Made by a program: the position numbers and the translations under genes. The notes under the pieces are model-generated. The model worked only from the letters and a program-made list of their open reading frames with translations. It did no database searches and was not told the origin of the DNA. Below are positions 1 through 7,023 of a stretch of DNA of 9,574 nucleotides, in pieces. Location: positions 1 through 9,574 of the forward strand of contig JBECKQ010000178.1 of assembly GCA_040235375.1 (NCBI GenBank), in the 5' to 3' direction. Positions within the stretch are counted from its first letter, which is position 1. Every line of letters starts with the position of its first letter. The DNA comes from JBECKQ01 sp040235375. GTDB lineage: Bacteria > Planctomycetota > Phycisphaerae > UBA1845.

Positions 1-136
1 CGAGCCCGGCGTGCGTACGGTCGAGAATCGCCACAACCTCGTCGCGACAGTACCGCAGGAGTCCGACCGCGGTCTTGGCGGTGAACACGTCGAAGCGACC
101 ATCAGTAAGCAGGCACATTCGGCGAAGCGGTTGCAT
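1..136 (-). CDS. DUF1611 / DgcN-like protein, N-terminal fragment (partial)
   Basis: This is the first 45 codons of a gene that continues past the left edge of the window. The translation begins MQPLRRMCLLTDG, then has TAKTAVGLLRY around residues 19-29 and DEVVAILDRTHAGL at 32-45. This matches my memory of the N-terminal Rossmann-like domain of the DUF1611 family (T-A-K-T-A-x-G-L-L-R-Y followed by a hydrophobic strand and an AG turn). Members include DgcN, associated with N-acyl-D-glutamate metabolism, and DUF1611 genes often sit beside dipeptide epimerases. The ATG at 136 is chosen because an AAGAGG Shine-Dalgarno lies 8 bases upstream; an in-frame ATG at 118 is a weaker alternative. The start lies 2 bases after the NlpC/P60 stop codon, so the two are almost certainly co-transcribed. 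Family call fairly good; exact substrate unknown because most of the protein is missing. Confidence 0.7.
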   Translation of the reverse strand, partial: MQPLRRMCLLTDGRFDVFTAKTAVGLLRYCRDEVVAILDRTHAGL

Positions 137-138
137 GG

Positions 139-1842
139 TTACGGCCTCTTGGCGATGAAGAAGTCGCGGTCCAGCCGCTCGTCGTAGAGCGGGCTGCCGC
201 GATCCATACTCCCGACGCGAACGACCGGCGGCGCGGCGTGCAGGATGTAGCCCCCGCCGATCGCGATGCCGGTATGATAGACCTTCCCGCTGGGATCGAG
301 AAAGAACACCTGGTCGCCGGCCCGGAGACGGTCCTGGTGCCACCAGGTGGCAACGAGCGTGCCGGCGTACGCCTGCTGAGAAGCGTCCCGGGCGGGGGCC
401 AGCCCGGCGCGGATGAACGCGCTGGTCGCCAGGCCGCTGCAATCGAGCCCGTCAGGCGCTCGCCCGCCGAACACGTAGGGTATGCCCAGCAGGTCGATGG
501 CCGCCTGGACACGCTGGGCGGCACCGGCCCGGTCGTCGAGAACGCGAACGCTACAGGACGGTGCAGCCGCGGTCGAGCCGTCTGGAAGCAGAACGGTGGT
601 CGATTCGCCAGCGCAGATCACCGGCAGGCGGGCGCCGCGCGGCAGCAGCAGGTCGTCCTGGTGAACGTCCTCGAGCAGAACGCACAGCGAGTGCGCCGTA
701 TAGCGGTCGAACGTTTGCCTGTCCATGCGGCGGATGACCTTGGCCGGGACCCATCCCCAGTAGCCGTCGGCCGCCTGAACCAGCAGCCAATTGTCGTGCT
801 TGTCGAGCAGGTAGGCCGGTTCGCCGAAAAGCAACTGCGTCTGCCGGACAGAACGCTCGATCGGGTGCCGATAGGTCAATGCGTGTGTAAGCGTGCAGAC
901 GCCAAAGAGGTCGTCGCCAAGCTTGTCCCGATCGGGGAGCACGCGCATGCGATTCTCCACCGACTTCACGCCGACGCAGTGCAGTGCATAGGCGAGACCA
1001 TCGACCATAGCCGGGGCGTTCGTCGCCCCGCCGACGGTCACCGTGCCGTCGACCACGGTAACATCGGGCACGAAGTAGACGAGACTGGCATTGCTGACGG
1101 CCAGGCGGCCGAGCATATCGCAGAACCACGCCGCCTTCTCTGGCGGCAGGTCGCCTTCCGGCTGGATGCTGCGCGCCACTGATTGGATACGCTTCTTGAA
1201 AACGGATTGAATCGGCTGGTGCCGTGGCGCGACAAGGGGTGAGCGCGCGGCGGGCTTTGCCGCCGATGACTCGGGGGATGAAAGTCGAGCGGCGCAGGAC
1301 CGGCGGATTCGATCGAAGCAATCACGGGCATCCTGCCGGCACACGCCCGCCAGCGCCGCAGCGGCCACGCTTTCGACATCGCGGCATGGCCGGAGCGTGA
1401 TGACGCGGCAGTCGTCGTTGGCGGTGCCTTGCTCGGCTGCTGACGCCGGCGGTGCGTCGATAAAGACGACTCTCACAGCGCCGGTATCGGGCTGGTCATC
1501 GTCCCCCCCGGAAGGCTCGAACCGCACGTCAGCGCCGGCCAGGCTGAGATAACTGTAGAGATACGCGGCGGTGAACGATTCCCACCGATCGCCAGGCGAT
1601 TGCTTTCCATCGTTGCCCGCGGGCGCGGCGGACTGCAAGGCAACGCGAAGCCCCTGCATTTCGGTTGCCGGCGGGATCCAGAAGAGTGACGCCGAGCGAG
1701 ATCGCGTGTCAGCTTGCGCGGTGCGATCCGCCGGCGGGGCCGCTCTCGCCGGAAGGCTGATGAACAGAATGGTCAGGGCCAGCGGACAGGACCGCCGCAC
1801 GGCCACGGCGAATTTCGTGGGTATCGACGTCTTTGCGAGCAT
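139..1842 (-). CDS. Exported NlpC/P60 cysteine peptidase with BON-like and SH3-like domains (YkfC-like)
   Basis: Predicted exported peptidase of 567 residues that likely cleaves cell-wall peptides. A signal peptide covers residues 1-34, with a likely cut after ARA. The catalytic NlpC/P60 domain occupies about 445-567: Cys468 in DCSG, His523 in HTGIA and His535 in ILHA are the expected Cys-His-His set, and the 12-residue spacing of the two His agrees with Bacillus YkfC as I recall it. Two SH3-like segments precede it (about 315-372, with YWGWVPAKVI, and about 381-434), the same order as in YkfC, a gamma-D-glutamyl-L-diamino-acid endopeptidase. Residues 237-304 resemble a BON domain (VDGTVTVGG, then GVKSVENRMRVLP). 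Residues 60-130 are unassigned and could be a decayed amidase-like domain. The protein is longer than YkfC (about 330 residues) because of this N-terminal part. The ATG at 1842 is supported by the signal peptide; no Shine-Dalgarno is evident. The downstream DUF1611 gene fits muropeptide salvage. Confidence 0.85.
   Translation of the reverse strand: MLAKTSIPTKFAVAVRRSCPLALTILFISLPARAAPPADRTAQADTRSRSASLFWIPPATEMQGLRVALQSAAPAGNDGKQSPGDRWESFTAAYLYSYLSLAGADVRFEPSGGDDDQPDTGAVRVVFIDAPPASAAEQGTANDDCRVITLRPCRDVESVAAAALAGVCRQDARDCFDRIRRSCAARLSSPESSAAKPAARSPLVAPRHQPIQSVFKKRIQSVARSIQPEGDLPPEKAAWFCDMLGRLAVSNASLVYFVPDVTVVDGTVTVGGATNAPAMVDGLAYALHCVGVKSVENRMRVLPDRDKLGDDLFGVCTLTHALTYRHPIERSVRQTQLLFGEPAYLLDKHDNWLLVQAADGYWGWVPAKVIRRMDRQTFDRYTAHSLCVLLEDVHQDDLLLPRGARLPVICAGESTTVLLPDGSTAAAPSCSVRVLDDRAGAAQRVQAAIDLLGIPYVFGGRAPDGLDCSGLATSAFIRAGLAPARDASQQAYAGTLVATWWHQDRLRAGDQVFFLDPSGKVYHTGIAIGGGYILHAAPPVVRVGSMDRGSPLYDERLDRDFFIAKRP
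145..150 (-). promoter_or_regulatory. Shine-Dalgarno site for the DUF1611 gene
   Basis: AAGAGG on the minus strand, 8 bases before the ATG at 136 and inside the last codons of the NlpC/P60 gene. It decides the start codon of the downstream gene and supports translation from one polycistronic message. Confidence 0.55.
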
Positions 1843-1853
1843 TCGGTTATATT
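1824..1853 (+). promoter_or_regulatory. Possible promoter for the esterase lipoprotein gene
   Basis: TCGACG at 1824-1829 (4 of 6 to the -35 consensus), an 18-base spacer, then TATATT at 1848-1853 (5 of 6 to the -10). Transcription would begin near 1860 and give a leader of about 30 bases containing the ribosome site at 1879-1884. The upstream part overlaps the first codons of the divergent NlpC/P60 gene. Pattern match only; sigma-factor consensus in this organism is unknown. Confidence 0.3.
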
Positions 1854-1878
1854 GCCGGTTTCGCGGAAAAATGGAAGC

Positions 1879-1884
1879 GGGAGG
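1879..1884 (+). promoter_or_regulatory. Shine-Dalgarno deciding the esterase start at 1890
   Basis: GGGAGG followed by five bases and ATG at 1890. This favours 1890 over the longer in-frame ATG at 1833, which would put about 19 hydrophilic residues before an otherwise well-formed lipoprotein signal peptide and would overlap the divergent gene. Confidence 0.6.
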
Positions 1885-1889
1885 CCAGG

Positions 1890-2645
1890 ATGGTGAGATT
1901 GCACGCCCTGTTTTGTTCGATGGCGGCGCTTCTGCTAATCGGTGGATGCCATCACCCCTCGCGATGCTGGAAGGAAGAGGCGATGGCGGATCGGCAGGAA
2001 AGGGGCTTCGTGGCGCGGACGGTGGAGCTCGACGGCAAGGTCTACCGGTACGCGGAATTCGTCCCCTACGATTACACCCCGCAGAAGAAGTGGCCGGCGA
2101 TCCTGTTCATGAACGGCGCCGGGGAACGCGGCGACGACGGCATGAAGCACACCGCCGTCGGACTGGGCAAGGCCATTCGCGAGCACCCGGAGCGATTCAG
2201 CTGCATTGTTGTCATGCCGCAGTGCCAGCCGGACCAGGTGTGGGAAGGCAAGATGGTCGATCTTGCTCTGGCCACGCTCGAGAAGGCGATGGCCCGTTAC
2301 AACATCGACGAGAAGCGGGTCGCGCTCACCGGCCTGTCGCTGGGCGGCTTCGGCACGTGGCTGATCGGTGCCCAGCAACCGGAGCGCTTCAGTTGCCTCG
2401 TTCCGATCTGCGGCGGAGGCGATACGGCGCAGGCGAAGCGGCTGAGCACCGTGCCCATCTGGTGCTTCCACGGCTCGGCGGATCCAGTCGTTCCCGTGGA
2501 CCGGTCGCGGGACATGGTGGAAGCGGTCCGCGCTGCGGGCGGAGACGTGCGCTACACGGAATACCCGGAGGTCGGTCACAACGCATGGGACCGCGCGTAC
2601 GGCGACGCTGAGCTCATCGCCTGGATGCTGGCGCAGCACCGGTGA
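1890..2645 (+). CDS. Alpha/beta-hydrolase lipoprotein, predicted esterase/peptidase (COG4099-like)
   Basis: A 251-residue serine hydrolase anchored, or potentially anchored, in the envelope. Residues 1-20 form a lipoprotein signal: hydrophobic MAALLLIGGC with lipobox IGGC and lipidated Cys20. The mature part has the alpha/beta-hydrolase layout: YRYAEFVPYDYTP at 53-64, oxyanion-type turn NGAGERG at 75-81, nucleophile elbow GLSLGG with Ser150, acid Asp198 in HGSADPVVP, and His230 in EVGHNAW. This arrangement matches PHB-depolymerase/dienelactone-hydrolase-like esterases and the 'predicted peptidase' group COG4099, known as acyl or carboxyl esterases, often on plant or surface polysaccharides; the substrate here cannot be read from sequence. 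It is a single-gene plus-strand unit between divergent and convergent neighbours, so it likely has its own promoter. A second start at 1983 (Met32) with a good ribosome site could make a form lacking the lipid anchor. Confidence 0.85.
   Translation: MVRLHALFCSMAALLLIGGCHHPSRCWKEEAMADRQERGFVARTVELDGKVYRYAEFVPYDYTPQKKWPAILFMNGAGERGDDGMKHTAVGLGKAIREHPERFSCIVVMPQCQPDQVWEGKMVDLALATLEKAMARYNIDEKRVALTGLSLGGFGTWLIGAQQPERFSCLVPICGGGDTAQAKRLSTVPIWCFHGSADPVVPVDRSRDMVEAVRAAGGDVRYTEYPEVGHNAWDRAYGDAELIAWMLAQHR
1971..1985 (+). promoter_or_regulatory. Internal ribosome site and in-frame ATG within the esterase gene
   Basis: AAGGA at 1971-1975 lies 7 bases before an in-frame ATG at 1983, with a further AGAGG in between. 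Starting here gives a 220-residue protein beginning MADRQERGF that keeps the whole hydrolase core but loses the lipoprotein signal. This is either the true start, with the upstream signal misread, or a second start giving a cytoplasmic form. The purine-rich stretch also encodes WKEEA, so coincidence is possible. Confidence 0.4.
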
Positions 2646-2653
2646 CCGGTCAC
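2642..2653. repeat. 12-base perfect palindrome spanning two convergent stop codons
   Basis: GTGACCGGTCAC reads the same on both strands and contains the TGA of the esterase (2643-2645) and the TGA of the minus-strand sulfatase-like gene (2650-2652). The two genes are only 4 bases apart. There is no T-run on either side, so it is not a recognisable intrinsic terminator. Confidence 0.6.
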
Positions 2654-4803
2654 GGCATGCGGAACACCCTCTTACTCGCATAGAGATCGCGGCGAAATCG
2701 CAGCGTAGGCACGGCGGTGGGCGCATTGCCTGCGGCGAGGGCGATCGCGCGGTCCATCGTGGCGACGGCCTCCTCGAACCGGCCCGCCTCCGCATACGCC
2801 GCGGCTACCGTGTCGAGGTAATTGGAATCATCCGGCTCGAGGCGCGAAGCTTCCTGGGCCAATCGCAGTGCCTCTGCGCCGTCGCGCACTGTTGCCGTGC
2901 CGGAAGTGGCCTTCAACCAGGCCAGGGCGTTGAGCAGTGAGGCATTGCCCGGATAACGCTCGATCGCCGCACGCAGCGCCGCCACGGCTTCGTCGGCCTC
3001 ATCGGCGATGTCCAACAGACTGGAAAGGATCAGCGCCGCTTCCGGCGAGGGATACTGCGACCACTTCTGCTGCGCGGCCGCAATCTGCTGCTGCTGGGCG
3101 GTTCGCGACGCCTGCAATTGCTGGAGCATCGGCTGCGCCTCGGGGGGCGTCGGGGCATTCTCGATGGCCTTGCGGCAAGCGTCGATTGCGTCGGGCACCC
3201 GGCCCTGAACAGAAAGCACGTGTGCGAGGTTGAGATACGTTTTGGAGGAAGTCGGCGCCAGAGCAAGGGCGTCGAGCAGCGCGTATCTCGCTTCATCGAA
3301 TCGTCCGGCCGTTGCGTACGCTTTCCCCAGCAGATCGAAGATCACGAATGACTGGGGACTGGCCTTGGCCAACGGCTCCAGAGCGGCGATCGCCTCCTCG
3401 CTTCTTTTCTCTTCCAGAAGGACCTTGGCCTCGTCGAAATCGCGCACCACGCCCAGCATCTCCATCGGGTTGCGGCGAACTGCAACCGAATCCGGCGGGG
3501 CGGGCGCACCCACGTACCCAAGGCCTGCGAGGGCGCGTTGAGTTTCGGCATCAAGCTCCACGTTGGCGGGCTGCCTGATGACCATCGATTCCTCGATGCG
3601 AGTCAGCTCCGCCTCGAGCCGGGCGGCCACGTCCGGACGCGCTTCGGCAAGGTTGGTCAGCTCCTTCGGATCGGCCCGGCGGTCGTACAACTCGCATTTG
3701 GGGGCACGGATGTACGTCCATTGCTCCCCAATCAGGCATTGCAGCGGGCTCCATCCGAAGGCGTAGCAAGGGAACTCCGTTTCCGCGTAGATGCTGATCG
3801 GCTCGACGGGGCCACCGCGCAGGACCGGCTCCAGGCTTCGGCCGGTTACGTCGCCGGGCGTCTCCCAGCCCATCAGGTCGAGTACGGTGGGCATCACATC
3901 GGACACGCCCGCGAGCTGCGCGCAGACCTGTTGCTTGGGAAGCAAACCGGGCAGCGAGATGATCAGCGGCACGTGCAGGGTCGAGTCATAGACCAGCAGT
4001 GCGTGCCAGTCGTAGCCATGCTCGCCCAGCGACTCGCCGTGGTCACCCACAACGACCACCAGCGTTTTGTCCCTGAGGTGCTTTTCGTCGAGCCACTTGA
4101 GGAGCCGCCCGACGTTGGCATCCATGAAGGCAATCTCTCCGTCGTAGGGATCTTTCGTGCGTTCGAAGAACTCTTTGGGTGGCTCATACGGCGCGTGCGG
4201 ATCGAAGAAGTGGACCCAGCACATGAACGGCTTGTCGTGATGCTCGTCGAGCCAGGCCACCGCGCTGCTGCAGACGAGGTCTCCGCGCCGTTCGAGATAG
4301 GGCGGGCCCGATGCCGGCCGCGGCATCTGGTCGTCATACGTATCGAATCCACGATTCAGGCCGTAGCGCGAGTCGAGCATGGACGAGCCGATGAAGGCAG
4401 CGGTCTGGTAACCATGGCTCTTGAACACTTCGGCAAGCGTGGGCAACTCCTTGCCGAGCGCGAACCGCCCGTTGTCGCGGACGCCGTGCTCCGGGGGACG
4501 GGTGCCGGTGAGCATGGAGGCGTGCGACGCGAGGGTGATCGGCACATTGGCATAGGCATGTTCGAAGCGGGTGCCGGTCTGGGCCAGCGCGTCCAGCGCC
4601 GGCGTGGAGGCCCGCTGCCAGCCGTAACAGCCCAGATGATCGGCGCGTGTGGTGTCCAGGGTGATCAGCAGCAGGTTGCAGCCGGCCGCGGGGGCGTCGG
4701 GATCGGAGCCGACTTTCGGTAACGCCGACGATTTCTCGCAACCCGCGAATGAAGCCACCACGAAAAGCGCCAGCGCGGCCTCGAGGAATTGAAGACACTT
4801 CAT
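2650..4803 (-). CDS. Sulfatase-superfamily lipoprotein with Thr nucleophile and C-terminal TPRs (copy B)
   Basis: A 717-residue alkaline-phosphatase-superfamily hydrolase or transferase, probably facing the periplasm or outer surface. The lipoprotein signal is residues 1-22 (FAGC, Cys22). The catalytic domain runs from about 42 to 430, ending near GLGYVG. Key residues: Asp50 in ITLDTTRAD, Thr90 in VPITLASHAS at the nucleophile position, His203 in DPHAPY, Asp254-His255 in GDHGESLGEHG, and His267. Classical sulfatases have Cys or Ser where Thr90 lies, so formylglycine cannot form. Six TPR-like repeats occupy about 453-554 and 585-690, joined by a Gln-rich helix at 559-581; TPRs usually bind protein partners. 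It has the same length as the upstream gene and is clearly its duplicate. In this copy the usual Pro after the nucleophile is Ala92. The start at 4803 is chosen for the signal peptide; a longer frame to 4956 overlaps the upstream gene. The gap from the upstream stop is 34 bases, with no strong ribosome site, so it is probably co-transcribed. Confidence 0.85.
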   Translation of the reverse strand: MKCLQFLEAALALFVVASFAGCEKSSALPKVGSDPDAPAAGCNLLLITLDTTRADHLGCYGWQRASTPALDALAQTGTRFEHAYANVPITLASHASMLTGTRPPEHGVRDNGRFALGKELPTLAEVFKSHGYQTAAFIGSSMLDSRYGLNRGFDTYDDQMPRPASGPPYLERRGDLVCSSAVAWLDEHHDKPFMCWVHFFDPHAPYEPPKEFFERTKDPYDGEIAFMDANVGRLLKWLDEKHLRDKTLVVVVGDHGESLGEHGYDWHALLVYDSTLHVPLIISLPGLLPKQQVCAQLAGVSDVMPTVLDLMGWETPGDVTGRSLEPVLRGGPVEPISIYAETEFPCYAFGWSPLQCLIGEQWTYIRAPKCELYDRRADPKELTNLAEARPDVAARLEAELTRIEESMVIRQPANVELDAETQRALAGLGYVGAPAPPDSVAVRRNPMEMLGVVRDFDEAKVLLEEKRSEEAIAALEPLAKASPQSFVIFDLLGKAYATAGRFDEARYALLDALALAPTSSKTYLNLAHVLSVQGRVPDAIDACRKAIENAPTPPEAQPMLQQLQASRTAQQQQIAAAQQKWSQYPSPEAALILSSLLDIADEADEAVAALRAAIERYPGNASLLNALAWLKATSGTATVRDGAEALRLAQEASRLEPDDSNYLDTVAAAYAEAGRFEEAVATMDRAIALAAGNAPTAVPTLRFRRDLYASKRVFRMP

Positions 4804-4837
4804 CAGAACCAAGCCTGTCTGTCGGCCGCCAGGCGAT

Positions 4838-6991
4838 TCAAGGCGTGCGGAACACCTTTTCGTTCGCGTACAGCCGCCGGTGAAACTCGAGCGCTGGAAC
4901 ATCCGCGCCCGCATCCATCTTCTTCGCGCCAGCGATCGCGTCATCCAGTGTCGCAATCGCCCTGTCGAAGTCGCCCGTTTCCGCGTAAGCGGCGGCCATG
5001 GTGTCGAGATAGTTGGGATCGTCCGATTGGATACTGGTCGCGGCCTGGGCCAGCTTCAGCGCTTCGGAACCGTCGCGTACCGCCGACTCCATCGACGTGG
5101 CCATGAGCCAGGCGCTGGCGTTGAGGAGGGGAGCGTTGTCGGGATAGCGCACGATCGCGGCGTGCAACACCGTCGCGGCGTCTTTCGCGCGGCCGGCGAC
5201 ATCCAGGAGATTGGCGAGCATCAAGGCCGCGTCCGGTGATGGATCAATTGACCATTGCTGCTGCGCGGCGTCAATCTGCCGGCGCTGCGCCGCCTGGGAC
5301 GCCTTGAGCCTTTCAAGCAGCGGCTCGGCGTCCGCCGGGGGCGGGCCGATCTCGATGGCCTTGGTGCACGCCTTGATTGCCGCGGGAAATCGGCCCTGCA
5401 TGGCGAGCGTGTGCGCCAGGTTGAGATACGTTTCCGGGGAGTTCGGTACGAGGTCGAGGGCATCGAGCAGCATGTATCGCGCCTCGTCCAGACGACCGAC
5501 GGCGGCGTACGCCTCGCCCAGCTTGTCGAAGATGACGAAGGACTCCGGCGACTTTTCAACGAGCGGTTCGAGTAGCGCGATGGCTTCATTGGGCTTGCCC
5601 GCGCCGAGCAGTGACTCGGCGGCACGGTAGTCATATACGACGGGAAGCATGTCCTTGGGATCGCGATTTCCAGCGGACGCCGGCTGCGATGTCGCGCTGA
5701 CCACATATCCGAGTGATTCGAGGCCGCTACGGGCCTCCGCATCCAGATCGACTTCGGCCGATTCGCGGAGGACCATCGATTCTTCGGCATGCGACAGCTC
5801 TCCTTCCAACCGGGTAACGATCTCCGGACGCTCTTCGGCGAGGTTTTCCATTTCGCTGGCGTCCGAATGCCTGTCGTACAGCTCAACCCGGGGAGCGCGA
5901 ATGTACTTCCAGTCATCGGTCACGAGCGCCTGAAGCGTGCTCCACCCGAAGCTGTAGTATGGGAACTCCGTTTCGGCGTAGATGCTGCGCGGCGACATGT
6001 CGCCACCAAGAAGCGCGGGCTTGAGACTATGGCCGGTCACGTCATCGGGGATATCCCACCCGATCAGGTCGAGCACCGTCGGCATGACGTCTGAGAGGCA
6101 GGCGAGCTGCGTGCAGACCTGTCCGTCGGGCAGCAACTTCGGCAAAGTGATGATCATGGGCACGTGCAGATTCGAGTCGTATACGAGCAGTGCGTGCCAG
6201 TTGTAGCCATGCTCGCCCAGCGATTCCCCGTGGTCCGCCACGACGACGACCAACGTCCTGTCGGCGAGATCGTTCTTGCTGAGCCAGTCAAGGAGCCGTC
6301 CGATGTGGGCGTCCGCGAACGCGATCTCGCCGTCGTACGGATCGCCCGTGCGGTCGAGAAACAACTTTGGCGGAGCGTACGGCGCGTGCGGATCGAAGAA
6401 ATGGACCCAGCACATGAATGGTCGATCGTGATTCTTGTCGAGCCACTTGAGCGCGCTCTCACAGACGCGATCGGCATGGCGATCGAGGAAAGGACGACCC
6501 GTCGGCCGGCGCGGCATTTCGTCGTCGTAGGTATCGAAGCCGCGATTCAGGCCGTAGCGGGCATTCAGCACGGCTGCACCAATGAATGCAGCGGTCTCGT
6601 AGCCGTGCTGTTTGAAGATCTCGGCCAGCGTCGGCAGGTCCTTGCCCAGTGCAAACCGGCCGTTGTCGCGAACGCCGTTTTCCGGCGGACGCGTACCGGT
6701 GAGCAGCGAGGCATGCGAAGGCAAGGTGATCGGCACATGCGAATACGCGTGTTCGAACCGCGTGCCGCGCCTGGCCAGCACGTCCAGCGCGGGCGTGGAT
6801 GCGCGCTTCCAGCCGTAACAGCCCAGCCGGTCCGCGCGCGTCGTATCGAGCGAGATCAGCAGGAGATTGCAGCCGGCCGCGGGGGCATCGGGATCCGAAC
6901 CGATCTTCGGCGACTTGGCGGATTTCCCGCAGCCGGTGAGGAGGCAGCAGACGATCGTCGCAATAGCAGCGAGCGAAGAGAAGTATTTCAT
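4838..6991 (-). CDS. Sulfatase-superfamily lipoprotein with Thr nucleophile and C-terminal TPRs (copy A)
   Basis: A 717-residue paralogue of the following gene, with the same domain order. The signal peptide ends in LLTGC with lipidated Cys21. Catalytic residues, seen at aligned positions: Asp49 in SLDTTRAD, Thr89 in ITLPSHASLLTG, His202 in DPHAPY, Asp253-His254 in ADHGESLGEHG, and His266. It keeps the Pro that copy B has lost. The catalytic part ends near residue 430 at SLGYV and is followed by TPR-like repeats at about 452-553 and 584-690. In the family at large such proteins are annotated 'sulfatase-like hydrolase/transferase'; Thr at the nucleophile and His in place of the sulfatase Arg argue against ordinary sulfate-ester cleavage. 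The substrate is unknown. The ATG at 6991 lacks a Shine-Dalgarno but sits 6 bases after a promoter-like TAGAAT, so the message may be leaderless. It probably heads a two-gene unit with copy B. Confidence 0.87.
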   Translation of the reverse strand: MKYFSSLAAIATIVCCLLTGCGKSAKSPKIGSDPDAPAAGCNLLLISLDTTRADRLGCYGWKRASTPALDVLARRGTRFEHAYSHVPITLPSHASLLTGTRPPENGVRDNGRFALGKDLPTLAEIFKQHGYETAAFIGAAVLNARYGLNRGFDTYDDEMPRRPTGRPFLDRHADRVCESALKWLDKNHDRPFMCWVHFFDPHAPYAPPKLFLDRTGDPYDGEIAFADAHIGRLLDWLSKNDLADRTLVVVVADHGESLGEHGYNWHALLVYDSNLHVPMIITLPKLLPDGQVCTQLACLSDVMPTVLDLIGWDIPDDVTGHSLKPALLGGDMSPRSIYAETEFPYYSFGWSTLQALVTDDWKYIRAPRVELYDRHSDASEMENLAEERPEIVTRLEGELSHAEESMVLRESAEVDLDAEARSGLESLGYVVSATSQPASAGNRDPKDMLPVVYDYRAAESLLGAGKPNEAIALLEPLVEKSPESFVIFDKLGEAYAAVGRLDEARYMLLDALDLVPNSPETYLNLAHTLAMQGRFPAAIKACTKAIEIGPPPADAEPLLERLKASQAAQRRQIDAAQQQWSIDPSPDAALMLANLLDVAGRAKDAATVLHAAIVRYPDNAPLLNASAWLMATSMESAVRDGSEALKLAQAATSIQSDDPNYLDTMAAAYAETGDFDRAIATLDDAIAGAKKMDAGADVPALEFHRRLYANEKVFRTP

Positions 6992-6997
6992 CGGACC

Positions 6998-7008
6998 ATT
7001 CTAAGAAT
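6998..7008. repeat. Inverted repeat ATTCT-A-AGAAT over the -10 element
   Basis: Perfect 5-base arms around a single central base. It contains the putative -10 hexamer of the downstream promoter, a position where a repressor or regulator would act. Short enough to occur by chance. Confidence 0.35.
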
Positions 7009-7010
7009 AT

Positions 7011-7023
7011 CCGGCCTGGCCGG
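7011..7023. repeat. Inverted repeat CCGGCC-T-GGCCGG in the promoter spacer
   Basis: Perfect 6-base arms around a single central base, 2 bases from the neighbouring ATTCT-A-AGAAT repeat and inside the spacer between the putative -35 and -10. It could be an operator. The one-base loop and lack of a T-run make it a poor terminator. Confidence 0.4.

Larger units (their letters stand above)
2650..6991. repeat. Tandem gene duplication (two 2154-base coding units, 2188-base period)
   Basis: Two head-to-tail coding sequences of exactly equal length, 2650-4803 and 4838-6991. By hand alignment, residues 31-130 of copy B and 30-129 of copy A are identical at 85 of 100 positions without gaps. Similarity continues through the TPR region but is lower there. 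Nucleotide similarity is also obvious, for example around 4195-4235 versus 6385-6425. The equal length despite many substitutions points to an old duplication kept under selection. Confidence 0.85.

Noticed and set aside
238..1182. Long plus-strand open frame (314 codons) opposite the NlpC/P60 gene
   Set aside because: The minus strand carries a recognised catalytic domain and signal peptide over the same bases. The plus-strand translation has no recognisable motif and is the kind of shadow frame common in GC-rich coding DNA.
1846..1851. Minus-strand TATAAC just before the NlpC/P60 ATG as a -10 element
   Set aside because: It lies only 3 bases from the ATG, so transcription would begin inside the first codons, and no -35-like hexamer lies 16-18 bases upstream.
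1571..2611. 346-codon plus-strand frame across the NlpC start and the esterase
   Set aside because: It is out of frame with the esterase, whose catalytic Ser, Asp and His are all in the other frame. Its translation is Gly/Arg-rich and motif-free.
3538..4722. 394-codon plus-strand frame opposite sulfatase-like copy B
   Set aside because: Shadow of a strongly conserved duplicated gene. A similar antisense frame opposite copy A (6164-7051) simply reflects the same duplication.
4804..4956. Longer N-terminus for sulfatase-like copy B
   Set aside because: The extra 51 residues are basic and Arg-rich, overlap the end of copy A, and would bury a well-formed lipoprotein signal beginning at 4803.
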